From positions 19,419,326 through 19,483,325 of the forward strand of contig CP136069.1 in NCBI GenBank assembly GCA_032622095.1: DNA of 64,000 nt, read 5' to 3'. Source of the stretch: Siphonodentalium dalli (taxonomy: Eukaryota; Mollusca; Scaphopoda; Gadilida; Siphonodentaliidae). The position numbers were made by a program, and so were the translations under genes. Shown here one piece after another: positions 39,801 through 54,800 of the stretch (positions within the stretch are counted from its first letter, which is position 1; each line of letters begins with the position of its first letter). The notes beneath the pieces are model-generated. The model had not been told where the DNA came from. It did not search any database and saw only the letters and a list, made by a program, of their open reading frames with translations.

Positions 39801-42800
39801 AATAACATAAATACCACTGGGAGCCCAGGGTCATGGTGTCGATCGTCGTGCATCATTATATAATAACATAAATACCACTGGGAGCCCACGGTCATGGTGT
39901 CGATCGTCGTGCATCATTATATAATAACATAAATACCACTGGGAGCCCACGGTCATGGTGTCGATCGTCGTGCATCATTATATAATAACATAAATACCAC
40001 TGGGAGCCCACGGTCATGGTGTCGATCGTCGTGCATCATTATATAATAACATAAATACCACTGGGAGCCCACGGTCATGGTGTCGATCGTCGTGCATCAT
40101 TATATAATAACATAAATACCACTGGGAGCCCACGGTCATGGTGTCGATCGTCGTGCATCATTATATAATAACATAAATACCACTGGGAGCCCACGGTCAT
40201 GGTGTCGATCGTCGTGCATCATTATATAATAACATAAATACCACTGGGAGCCCACGGTCATGGTGTCGATCGTCGTGCATCATTATATAATAACATAAAT
40301 ACCACTGGGAGCCCACGGTCATGGTGTCGATCGTCGTGCATCATTATATAATAACATAAATACCACTGGGAGCCCACGGTCATGGTGTCGATCGTCGTGC
40401 ATCATTATATAATAACATAAATACCACTGGGAGCCCACGGTCATGGTGTCGATCGTCGTGCATCATTATATAATAACATAAATACCACTGGGAGCCCACG
40501 GTCAGGGTGTCGATCGTCGTGCATCATTATATAATAACATAAATACCACTGGGAGCCCACGGTCAGGGTGTCGATCGTCGTGCATCATTATATAATAACA
40601 TAAATACCACTGGGAGCCCACGGTCATGGTGTCGATCGTCGTGCATCATTATATAATAACATAAATACCACTGGGAGCCCACGGTCATGGTGTCGATCGT
40701 CGTGCATCATTATATAATAACATAAATACCACTGGGAGCCCAGGGTCAGGGTGTCGATCGTCGTGCATCATTATATAATAACATAAATACCACTGGGAGC
40801 CCACGGTCATGGTGTCGATCGTCGTGCATCATTATATAATAACATAAATACCACTGGGAGCCCACGGTCATGGTGTCGATCGTCGTGCATCATTATATAA
40901 TAACATAAATACCACTGGGAGCCCAGGGTCATGGTGTCGATCGTCGTGCATCATTATATAATAACATAAATACCACTGGGAGCCCAGGGTCATGGTGTCG
41001 ATCGTCGTGCATCATTATATAATAACATAAATACCACTGGGAGCCCAGGGTCATGGTGTCGATCGTCGTGCATCATTATATAATAACATAAATACCACTG
41101 GGAGCCCAGGGTCATGGTGTCGATCGTCGTGCATCATTATATAATAACATAAATACCACTGGGAGCCCAGGGTCATGGTGTCGATCGTCGTGCATCATTA
41201 TATAATAACATAAATACCATTGGGAGCCCACGGTCAGGGTGTCGATCGTCGTGCATCATTATATAATAACATAAATACCATTGGGAGCCCAGGGTCAGGG
41301 TGTCGATCGTTGTGCATCATTATATAATAACATAAATACCACTGGGAGCCCACGGTCATGGTGTCGATCGTCGTGCATCATTATATAATAACATAAATAC
41401 CACTGGGAGCCCACGGTCATGGTGTCGATCGTCGTGCATCATTATATAATAACATAAATACCACTGGGAGCCCAGGGTCATGGTGTCGATCGTCGTGCAT
41501 CATTATATAATAACATAAATACCACTGGGAGCCCACGGTCATGGTGTCGATCGTCGTGCATCATTATATAATAACATAAATACCACTGGGAGCCCACGGT
41601 CAGGGTGTCGATCGTCGTGCATCATTATATAATAACATAAATACCACTGGGAGCCCAGGGTCAGGGTGTCGATCGTTGTGCATCATTATATAATAACATA
41701 AATACCACTGGGAGCCCACGGTCATGGTGTCGATCGTCGTGCATCATTATATAATAACATAAATACCACTGGGAGCCCAGGGTCATGGTGTCGATCGTTG
41801 TGCATCATTATATAATAACATAAATACCACTGGGAGCCCACGGTCATGGTGTCGATCGTCGTGCATCATTATATAATAACATAAATACCACTGGGAGCCC
41901 AGGGTCATGGTGTCGATCGTCGTGCATCATTATATAATAACATAAATACCACTGGGAGCCCACGGTCATGGTGTCGATCGTCGTGCATCATTATATAATA
42001 ACATACATACCACTGGGAGCCCACGGTCATGGTGTCGATCGTCGTGCATCATTATATAATAACATAAATACCACTGGGAGCCCACGGTCAGGGTGTCGAT
42101 CGTCGTGCATCATTATATAATAACATAAATACCACTGGGAGCCCACGGTCATGGTGTCGATCGTCGTGCATCATTATATAATAACATAAATACCACTGGG
42201 AGCTCAGGGACAGGGTGTCGATCGTCGCGCATCATTATATAATAACATAAATACCACTGGGAGCCCGGGGTCAGGGTGTCGATCGTCGTGCATCATTATA
42301 TAATAACATAAATACCACTGGGAGCCCACGGTCAGGGTGTCGATCGTCGTGCATCATTATATAATAACATAAATACCACTGGGAGCCCACGGTCATGGTG
42401 TCGATCGTCGTGCATCATTATATAATAACATAAATACCACTGGGAGCCCACGGTCAGGGTGTCGATCGTCGTGCATCATTATATAATAACATAAATACCA
42501 CTGGGAGCCCACGGTCAGGGTGTCGATCGTCGTGCATCATTATATAATAACATAAATACCACTGGGAGCCCACGGTCATGGTGTCGATCGTTGTGCATCA
42601 TTATATAATAACATAAATACCACTGGGAGCCCACGGTCATGGTGTCGATCGTCGTGCATCATTATATAATAACATAAATACCACTGGGAGCCCACGGTCA
42701 TGGTGTCGATCGTCGTGCATCATTATATAATAACATAAATACCACTGGGAGCTCAGGGACAGGGTGTCGATCGTCGTGCATCATTATATAATAACATAAA

Positions 42801-45800
42801 TACCACTGGGAGCCCACGGTCAGGGTGTCGATCGTCGTGCATCATTATATAATAACATAAATACCACTGGGAGCCCAGGGTCAGGGTGTCGATCGTCGTG
42901 CATCATTATATAATAACATAAATACCACTGGGAGCCCACGGTCATGGTGTCGATCGTCGTGCATCATTATATAATAACATAAATACCACTGGGAGCCCAG
43001 GGTCATGGTGTCGATCGTCGTGCATCATTATATAATAACATAAATACCACTGGGAGCCCACGGTCATGGTGTCGATCGTCGTGCATCATTATATAATAAC
43101 ATAAATACCACTGGGAGCCCACGGTCATGGTGTCGATCGTCGTGCATCATTATATAATAACATAAATACCACTGGGAGCTCAGGGACAGGGTGTCGATCG
43201 TCGCGCATCATTATATAATAACATAAATACCACTGGGAGCCCGGGGTCAGGGTGTCGATCGTCGTGCATCATTATATAATAACATAAATACCACTGGGAG
43301 CCCACGGTCAGGGTGTCGATCGTCGTGCATCATTATATAATAACATAAATACCACTGGGAGCCCACGGTCATGGTGTCGATCGTCGTGCATCATTATATA
43401 ATAACATAAATACCACTGGGAGCCCACGGTCAGGGTGTCGATCGTCGTGCATCATTATATAATAACATAAATACCACTGGGAGCCCACGGTCAGGGTGTC
43501 GATCGTCGTGCATCATTATATAATAACATAAATACCACTGGGAGCCCACGGTCATGGTGTCGATCGTTGTGCATCATTATATAATAACATAAATACCACT
43601 GGGAGCCCACGGTCATGGTGTCGATCGTCGTGCATCATTATATAATAACATAAATACCACTGGGAGCCCACGGTCATGGTGTCGATCGTCGTGCATCATT
43701 ATATAATAACATAAATACCACTGGGAGCTCAGGGACAGGGTGTCGATCGTCGTGCATCATTATATAATAACATAAATACCACTGGGAGCCCACGGTCAGG
43801 GTGTCGATCGTCGTGCATCATTATATAATAACATAAATACCACTGGGAGCCCAGGGTCAGGGTGTCGATCGTCGTGCATCATTATATAATAACATAAATA
43901 CCACTGGGAGCCCACGGTCATGGTGTCGATCGTCGTGCATCATTATATAATAACATAAATACCACTGGGAGCCCAGGGTCATGGTGTCGATCGTCGTGCA
44001 TCATTATATAATAACATAAATACCACTGGGAGCCCACGGTCATGGTGTCGATCGTCGTGCATCATTATATAATAACATAAATACCACTGGGAGCCCACGG
44101 TCATGGTGTCGATCGTCGTGCATCATTATATAATAACATAAATACCACTGGGAGCCCACGGTCATGGTGTCGATCGTCGTGCATCATTATATAATAACAT
44201 AAATACCACTGGGAGCCCACCACGGTCAGGGTGTCGATCGTCGTGCATCATTATATAATAACATAAATACCACTGGGAGCCCACGGTCATGGTGTCGATC
44301 GTCGTGCATCATTATATAATAACATAAATACCACTGGGAGCCCACCACGGTCAGGGTGTCGATCGTCGTGCATCATTATATAATAACATAAATACCACTG
44401 GGAGCCCACGGTCATGGTGTCGATCGTCGTGCATCATTATATAATAACATAAATACCACTGGGAGCCCAGGGTCAGGGTGTCGATCGTCGTGCATCATTA
44501 TATAATAACATAAATACCACTGGGAGCCCACGGTCATGGTGTCGATCGTCGTGCATCATTATATAATAACATAAATACCACTGGGAGCCCACGGTCATGG
44601 TGTCGATCGTCGTGCATCATTATATAATAACATAAATACCACTGGGAGCCCGGGGTCAGGGTGTCGATCGTCGTGCATCATTATATAATAACATAAATAC
44701 CACTGGGAGCCCACGGTCATGGTGTCGATCGTCGTGCATCATTATATAATAACATAAATACCACTGGGAGCCCACGGTCATGGTGTCGATCGTCGTGCAT
44801 CATTATATAATAACATAAATACCACTGGGAGCCCACGGTCATGGTGTCGATCGTCGTGCATCATTATATAATAACATAAATACCACTGGGAGCCCACGGT
44901 CATGGTGTCGATCGTCGTGCATCATTATATAATAACATAAATACCACTGGGAGCCCACGGTCATGGTGTCGATCGTCGTGCATCATTATATAATAACATA
45001 AATACCACTGGGAGCTCAGGGACAGGGTGTCGATCGTCGTGCATCATTATATAATAACATAAATACCACTGGGAGCCCACGGTCATGGTGTCGATCGTCG
45101 TGCATCATTATATAATAACATAAATACCACTGGGAGCCCACGGTCATGGTGTCGATCGTCGTGCATCATTATATAATAACATAAATACCACTGGGAGCCC
45201 ACGGTCATGGTGTCGATCGTCGTGCATCATTATATAATAACATAAATACCACTGGGAGCCCACGGTCATGGTGTCGATCGTCGTGCATCATTATATAATA
45301 ACATAAATACCACTGGGAGCCCACGGTCATGGTGTCGATCGTCGTGCATCATTATATAATAACATAAATACCACTGGGAGCCCACGGTCATGGTGTCGAT
45401 CGTCGTGCATCATTATATAATAACATAAATACCACTGGGAGCCCACGGTCATGGTGTCGATCGTCGTGCATCATTATATAATAACATAAATACCACTGGG
45501 AGCCCACGGTCATGGTGTCGATCGTCGTGCATCATTATATAATAACATAAATACCTCTGGGAGCTCAGGGACAGGGTGTCGATCGTCGTGCATCATTATA
45601 TAATAACATAAATACCACTGGGAGCCCACGGTCATGGTGTCGATCGTCGTGCATCATTATATAATAACATAAATACCACTGGGAGCCCACGGTCATGGTG
45701 TCGATCGTCGTGCATCATTATATAATAACATAAATACCACTGGGAGCCCACGGTCATGGTGTCGATCGTCGTGCATCATTATATAATAACATAAATACCA

Positions 45801-48800
45801 CTGGGAGCCCACGGTCATGGTGTCGATCGTTGTGCATCATTATATAATAACATAAATACCACTGGGAGCCCACGGTCATGGTGTCGATCGTCGTGCATCA
45901 TTATATAATAACATAAATACCACTGGGAGCTCAGGGACAGGGTGTCGATCGTCGTGCATCATTATATAATAACATAAATACCACTGGGAGCCCACGGTCA
46001 TGGTGTCGATCGTCGTGCATCATTATATAATAACATAAATACCACTGGGAGCTCAGGGACAGGGTGTCGATCGTCGTGCATCATTATATAATAACATAAA
46101 TACCACTGGGAGCCCACGGTCATGGTGTCGATCGTCGTGCATCATTATATAATAACATAAATACCACTGGGAGCCCACGGTCATGGTGTCGATCGTCGTG
46201 CATCATTATATAATAACATAAATACCACTGGGAGCCCACGGTCATGGTGTCGATCGTCGTGCATCATTATATAATAACATAAATACCACTGGGAGCTCAG
46301 GGACAGGGTGTCGATCGTCGTGCATCATTATATAATAACATAAATACCACTGGGAGCCCACGGTCATGGTGTCGATCGTCGTGCATCATTATATAATAAC
46401 ATAAATACCACTGGGAGCCCACGGTCATGGTGTCGATCGTCGTGCATCATTATATAATAACATAAATACCACTGGGAGCCCACGGTCATGGTGTCGATCG
46501 TCGTGCATCATTATATAATAACATAAATACCACTGGGAGCTCAGGGACAGGGTGTCGATCGTCGTGCATCATTATATAATAACATAAATACCACTGGGAG
46601 CCCACGGTCATGGTGTCGATCGTCGTGCATCATTATATAATAACATAAATACCACTGGGAGCCCACGGTCATGGTGTCGATCGTCGTGCATCATTATATA
46701 ATAACATAAATACCACTGGGAGCCCACGGTCATGGTGTCGATCGTCGTGCATCATTATATAATAACATAAATACCACTGGGAGCCCACGGTCATGGTGTC
46801 GATCGTCGTGCATCATTATATAATAACATAAATACCACTGGGAGCCCACGGTCATGGTGTCGATCGTCGTGCATCATTATATAATAACATAAATACCACT
46901 GGGAGCCCACGGTCATGGTGTCGATCGTCGTGCATCATTATATAATAACATAAATACCACTCAGAGCCCACGGTCATGGTGTCGATCGTCGTGCATCATT
47001 ATATAATAACATAAATACCACTGGGAGCCCACGGTCATGGTGTCGATCGTCGTGCATCATTATATAATAACATAAATACCACTGGGAGCCCACGGTCATG
47101 GTGTCGATCGTCGTGCATCATTATATAATAACATAAATACCACTGGGAGCCCACGGTCATGGTGTCGATCGTCGTGCATCATTATATAATAACATAAATA
47201 CCACTGGGAGCCCACGGTCATGGTGTCGATCGTCGTGCATCATTATATAATAACATAAATACCACTGGGAGCCCACGGTCATGGTGTCGATCGTCGTGCA
47301 TCATTATATAATAACATAAATACCACTGGGAGCCCACGGTCATGGTGTCGATCGTCGTGCATCATTATATAATAACATAAATACCACTGGGAGCCCAGAG
47401 TCATGGTGTCGATCGTCGTGCATCATTATATAATAACATAAATACCACTGGGAGCCCAGGGTCATGGTGTCGATCGTCGTGCATCATTATATAATACATA
47501 AATACCACTGGGAGCCCACGGTCATGGTGTCGATCGTCGTGCATCATTATATAATAACATAAATACCACTGGGAGCCCACGGTCATGGTGTCGATCGTCG
47601 TGCATCATTATATAATAACATAAATACCACTGGGAGCCCAGAGTCATGGTGTCGATCGTCGTGCATCATTATATAATAACATAAATACCACTGGGAGCCC
47701 AGGGTCATGGTGTCGATCGTCGTGCATCATTATATAATAACATAAATACCACTGGGAGCCCACGGTCATGGTGTCGATCATCGTGCATCATTATATAATA
47801 ACATAAATACCACTTGGAGCCCACGGTCATGGTGTCGATCGTCGTGCATCATTATATAATAACATAAATACCACTGGGAGCCCAGGGTCATGGTGTCGAT
47901 CGTCGTGCATCATTATATAATAACATAAATACCACTGGGAGCCCACGGTCATGGTGTCGATCGTCGTGCATCATTATATAATAACATAAATACCACTGGG
48001 AGCCCACGGTCATGGTGTCGATCGTCATGCATCATTATATAATAACATAAATACCACTGGGAGCCCACGGTCATGGTGTCGATCGTCGTGCATCATTATA
48101 TAATAACATAAATACCACTGGGAGCCCACGGTCATGGTGTCGGTCGTCGTGCATCATTATATAATAACATAAATACCACTGGGAGCCCAGGGTCATGGTG
48201 TCGATCGTCGTGCATCATTATATAATAACATAAATACCACTGGGAGCCCACGGTCATGGTGTCGATCGTCGTGCATCGTTATATAATAAAATAAATACCA
48301 CTGGGAGCCCACGGTCATGGTGTCGATCGTCGTGCATCATTATATAATAACATAAATACCACTGGGAGCCCACGGTCATGGTGTCGATCGTCGTGCATCA
48401 TTATATAATAACATAAATACCACTGGGAGCCCACGGTCATGGTGTCGATCGTCGTGCATCATTATATAATAACATAAATACCACTGGGAGCCCACGGTCA
48501 TGGTGTCGATCGTCGTGCATCATTATATAATAACATAAATACCACTGGGAGCCCACGGTCATGGTGTCGATCGTCGTGCATCATTATATAATAACATAAA
48601 TACCACTGGGAGCCCACGGTCATGGTGTCGATCGTCGTGCATCATTATATAATAACATAAATACCACTGGGAGCCCACGGTCATGGTGTCGATCGTCGTG
48701 CATCATTATATAATAACATAAATACCACTGGGAGCCCACGGTCATGGTGTCGATCGTCGTGCATCATTATATAATAACATAAATACCACTGGGAGCCCAC

Positions 48801-51800
48801 GATCATGGTGTCGATCGTCGTGCATCATTTTATAATAACATAAATACCACTGGGAGCCCACGGTCATGGTGTCGATCGTCGTGCATCATTATATAATAAC
48901 ATAAATACCACTGGGAGCCCACGGTCATGGTGTTGATCGTCGTGCATCATTATATAATAACATAAATACCACTGGGAGCCCACGGTCATGGTGTCGATCG
49001 TCGTGCATCATTATATAATAACATAAATACCACTGGGAGCCCACGGTCATGGTGTCGATCGTCGTGCATCATTATATAATAACATAAATACCACTGGGAG
49101 CCCACGGTCATGGTGTCGATCGTCGTGCATCATTATATAATAACATAAATACCACTGGGAGCCCACGGTCATGGTGTCGATCGTCGTGCATCATTATATA
49201 ATAACATAAATACCACTGGGAGCTCAGGGACAGGGTGTCGATCGTCGTGCATCATTATATAATAACATAAATACCACTGGGAGCCCACGGTCATGGTGTC
49301 GATCGTCGTGCATCATTATATAATAACATAAATACCACTGGGAGCCCACGGTCATGGTGTCGATCGTCGTGCATCATTATATAATAACATAAATACCACT
49401 GGGAGCCCACGGTCATGGTGTCGATCGTCGTGCATCATTATATAATAACATAAATACCACTGGGAGCTCAGGGACAGGGTGTCGATCGTCGTGCATCATT
49501 ATATAATAACATAAATACCACTGGGAGCCCACGGTCATGGTGTCGATCGTCGTGCATCATTATATAATAACATAAATACCACTGGGAGCCCACGGTCATG
49601 GTGTCGATCGTCGTGCATCATTATATAATAACATAAATACCACTGGGAGCCCACGGTCATGGTGTCGATCGTCGTGCATCATTATATAATAACATAAATA
49701 CCACTGGGAGCCCACGGTCATGGTGTCGATCGTCGTGCATCATTATATAATAACATAAATACCACTGGGAGCCCACGGTCATGGTGTCGATCGTCGTGCA
49801 TCATTATATAATAACATAAATACCACTGGGAGCCCACGGTCATGGTGTCGATCGTCGTGCATCATTATATAATAACATAAATACCACTCAGAGCCCACGG
49901 TCATGGTGTCGATCGTCGTGCATCATTATATAATAACATAAATACCACTGGGAGCCCACGGTCATGGTGTCGATCGTCGTGCATCATTATATAATAACAT
50001 AAATACCACTGGGAGCCCACGGTCATGGTGTCGATCGTCGTGCATCATTATATAATAACATAAATACCACTGGGAGCCCACGGTCATGGTGTCGATCGTC
50101 GTGCATCATTATATAATAACATAAATACCACTGGGAGCCCACGGTCATGGTGTCGATCGTCGTGCATCATTATATAATAACATAAATACCACTGGGAGCC
50201 CACGGTCATGGTGTCGATCGTCGTGCATCATTATATAATAACATAAATACCACTGGGAGCCCACGGTCATGGTGTCGATCGTCGTGCATCATTATATAAT
50301 AACATAAATACCACTGGGAGCCCAGAGTCATGGTGTCGATCGTCGTGCATCATTATATAATAACATAAATACCACTGGGAGCCCAGGGTCATGGTGTCGA
50401 TCGTCGTGCATCATTATATAATAACATAAATACCACTGGGAGCCCACGGTCATGGTGTCGATCGTCGTGCATCATTATATAATAACATAAATACCACTGG
50501 GAGCCCACGGTCATGGTGTCGATCGTCGTGCATCATTATATAATAACATAAATACCACTGGGAGCCCAGAGTCATGGTGTCGATCGTCGTGCATCATTAT
50601 ATAATAACATAAATACCACTGGGAGCCCAGGGTCATGGTGTCGATCGTCGTGCATCATTATATAATAACATAAATACCACTGGGAGCCCACGGTCATGGT
50701 GTCGATCGTCGTGCATCATTATATAATAACATAAATACCACTGGGAGCCCACGGTCATGGTGTCGATCGTCGTGCATCATTATATAATAACATAAATACC
50801 ACTGGGAGCCCAGGGTCATGGTGTCGATCGTCGTGCATCATTATATAATAACATAAATACCACTGGGAGCCCACGGTCATGGTGTCGATCGTCGTGCATC
50901 ATTATATAATAACATAAATACCACTGGGAGCCCACGGTCATGGTGTCGATCGTCGTGCATCATTATATAATAACATAAATACCACTGGGAGCCCACGGTC
51001 ATGGTGTCGATCGTCGTGCATCATTATATAATAACATAAATACCACTGGGAGCCCACGGTCATGGTGTCGATCGTCGTGCATCATTATATAATAACATAA
51101 ATACCACTGGGAGCCCAGGGTCATGGTGTCGATCGTCGTGCATCATTATATAATAACATAAATACCACTGGGAGCCCACGGTCATGGTGTCGATCGTCGT
51201 GCATCGTTATATAATAACATAAATACCACTGGGAGCCCACGGTCATGGTGTCGATCGTCGTGCATCATTATATAATAACATAAATACCACTGGGAGCCCA
51301 CGGTCATGGTGTCGATCGTCGTGCATCATTATATAATAACATAAATACCACTGGGAGCCCACGGTCATGGTGTCGATCGTCGTGCATCATTATATAATAA
51401 CATAAATACCACTGGGAGCCCACGGTCATGGTGTCGATCGTCGTGCATCATTATATAATAACATAAATACCACTGGGAGCCCACGGTCATGGTGTCGATC
51501 GTCGTGCATCATTATATAATAACATAAATACCACTGGGAGCCCACGGTCATGGTGTCGATCGTCGTGCATCATTATATAATAACATAAATACCACTGGGA
51601 GCCCACGGTCATGGTGTCGATCGTCGTGCATCATTATATAATAACATAAATACCACTGGGAGCCCACGGTCATGGTGTCGATCGTCGTGCATCATTTTAT
51701 AATAACATAAATACCACTGGGAGCCCACGGTCATGGTGTCGATCGTCGTGCATCATTATATAATAACATAAATACCACTGGGAGCCCACGGTCATGGTGT

Positions 51801-54800
51801 CGATCGTCGTGCATCATTATATAATAACATAAATACCACTGGGAGCCCACGGTCATGGTGTCGATCGTCGTGCATCATTATATAATAACATAAATACCAC
51901 TGGGAGCTCACGGTCATGGTGTCGATCGTCGTGCATCATTATATAATAACATAAATACCACTGGGAGCCCACGGTCATGGTGTCGATCGTCGTGCATCAT
52001 TATATAATAACATAAATACCACTGGGAGCCCAGGGTCATGGTGTCGATCGTCGTGCATCATTATATAATAACATAAATACCACTGGGAGCCCACGGTCAT
52101 GGTGTCGATCGTCGTGCATCATTATATAATAACATAAATACCACTGGGAGCCCACGGTCATGGTGTCGATCGTCGTGCATCATTATATAATAACATAAAT
52201 ACCACTGGGAGCCCACGGTCATGGTGTCGATCGTCGTGCATCATTATATAATAACATAAATACCACTGGGAGCCCACGGTCATGGTGTCGATCGTCGTGC
52301 ATCATTATATAATAACATAAATACCACTGGGAGCCCACGGTCATGGTGTCGATCGTTGTGCATCATTATATAATAACATAAATACCACTGGGAGCCCACG
52401 GTCATGGTGTCGATCGTCGTGCATCATTATATAATAACATAAATACCACTGGGAGCCCACGGTCATGGTGTCGATCGTCGTGCATCATTATATAATAACA
52501 TAAATACCACTGGGAGCCCACGGTCAGGGTGTCGATCGTCGTGCATCATTATATAATAACATAAATACCACTGGGAGCCCACGGTCATGGTGTCGATCGT
52601 CGTGCATCATTATATAATAACATAAATACCACTGGGAGCCCAGGGTCATGGTGTCGATCGTCGTGCATCATTATATAATAACATAAATACCACTGGGAGC
52701 CCACGGTCATGGTGTCGATCGTCGTGCATCATTATATAATAACATAAATACCACTGGGAGCCCACGGTCATGGTGTCGATCGTCGTGCATCATTATATAA
52801 TAACATAAATACCACTGGGAGCCCAGGGTCAGGGTGTCGATCGTCGTGCATCATTATATAATAACATAAATACCACTGGGAGCCCAGGGTCATGGTGTCG
52901 ATCGTCGTGCATCATTATATAATAACATAAATACCACTGGGAGCCCAGGGTCATGGTGTCGATCGTCGTGCATCATTATATAATAACATAAATACCACTG
53001 GGAGCCCACCACGGTCAGGGTGTCGATCGTCGTGCATCATTATATAATAACATAAATACCACTGGGAGCCCAGGGTCAGGGTGTCGATCGTCGTGCATCA
53101 TTATATAATAACATAAATACCACTGGGAGCCCACGGTCATGGTGTCGATCGTCGTGCATCATTATATAATAACATAAATACCACTGGGAGCCCACGGTCA
53201 TGGTGTCGATCGTCGTGCATCATTATATAATAACATAAATACCACTGGGAGCCCAGGGTCAGGGTGTCGATCGTCGTGTGGGGCCAGGGTTCAAAGGGTT
53301 AAAAGGTAAATAGGTGATTTGAAAAAGAAAAAAAAGAAAATATTTCTTCTATCTGAATCAAGCCTTGAAATAGGGTGTCTGTCATTTGCAGAATGAGGTC
53401 CCCAGAGGGTGAATTTAGTGATGCTACCCCGCATAGCAGGCTAGCATCACCAAATTCACCCTCTGGGAACCTCATTCTCCTGAGGTGTAAGCAGAATGAG
53501 GTCCCCAGAGGGTGAATTTGGTGATGCTAGCCCGCTATGTGGGGTAGCATCACTAAATTCACCCTCTGGGGACCTCATTCTGCAAATGACAGACACCCTA
53601 TTTCAAGGCTTGATCTGAATGCTGTGTCATATTGTTAGTTGCTCAGTGTGACCTCCATATTGGTATTTACGGACAGTAATGCCCTAATCGACTCCATAAC
53701 CACAGCAGAATTATGGGTAATTTTTCAGGATTTAGTTGGCAATATGGCTTGTTGCCATTCATCGGGAAGCTCTCACTGAGAGCTTTCTGATGAATGGCAA
53801 AGAGCCACATTTCCGACTAAATTCTGAAAAATTACCCATAATTCTGCTTGGTTAAGGAGTCGATTATGGCATTACTGTATATTGGTTGTTCTCACTGAGA
53901 GCTTTCTGATGAATGGCAAAGAGCCACATTTCCGAGTAAATTCTGAAAAATTACCCATAATTCTGCTGTGGTTAAGGAGTTGATTAGGGCATTACTGTAT
54001 ATTGGTTGTTTTAAAAAAGGCCTTGACAATTCACTTTCGTATTATTTGTCTTGACCTGCCATGTACCAGCATTCCACCATCGTATTACAAGTATATTGAA
54101 ACTTATCAAGTGACCTCATAACAGGTGCTTTCATATTTTGCTAAAAAATGTGTACCAAGCTTATAGGGATGAATTTAGATCTGTTTACATCTTATATATA
54201 TAAGAGAATGCACTGGGGTTCAAGGCCAATGTAGTCAGGCATCCAAATAAATCACACATGTCCTATTCTCCCAAGGGATGTCCCAACAGGGGTTTTGGGG
54301 GGGGGGATTTTCAGATTTGTTCAATGAGATGTAAATTTTTTTCCAAAACCAATTACATGAACTAAAATAAAATGAATATAAAATAATAGACCATTGATCA
54401 AGAGAAGTGAGCTCCCAGTTTTAATATTTATTCAATATTTATTATTTTATAACAAGATATCATGCCAGTGCATTCTCTTATATACATCATACATGCATAT
54501 GAGTCTCCCATAGGGAACCTCACATATATAAGAGAATGCACCAGTTGGCTTTCAAGGTCAAGGAAATATTGTTAGGAAAATGAAGTCAGGCATCCAGATA
54601 CATCACACATGTCTATTCTCACAGGAATGTCCCCACAGGGGTTGTTGAGGGCTGGGCTGAATTGTGTTTAGAATTGGCAGATTTGTTCAATGAGATGTAA
54701 TTTTTTTTTCCCAAAACCAATTACATATACTAAAATGAATATAAAATAGTAGACCATTGATCAAGAGAAGGGAGCTCCAAGTTTCAATATATACCCAATA

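Noticed and set aside
47401-47586. 61-residue minus-strand frame in the satellite
   Set aside because: It arises only because one unit lost a base; the 61-bp period places stops in every frame elsewhere.
37981-53276. Regular repeats that might be a CRISPR array
   Set aside because: The units are contiguous and identical with no unique spacers, and the genome is eukaryotic.
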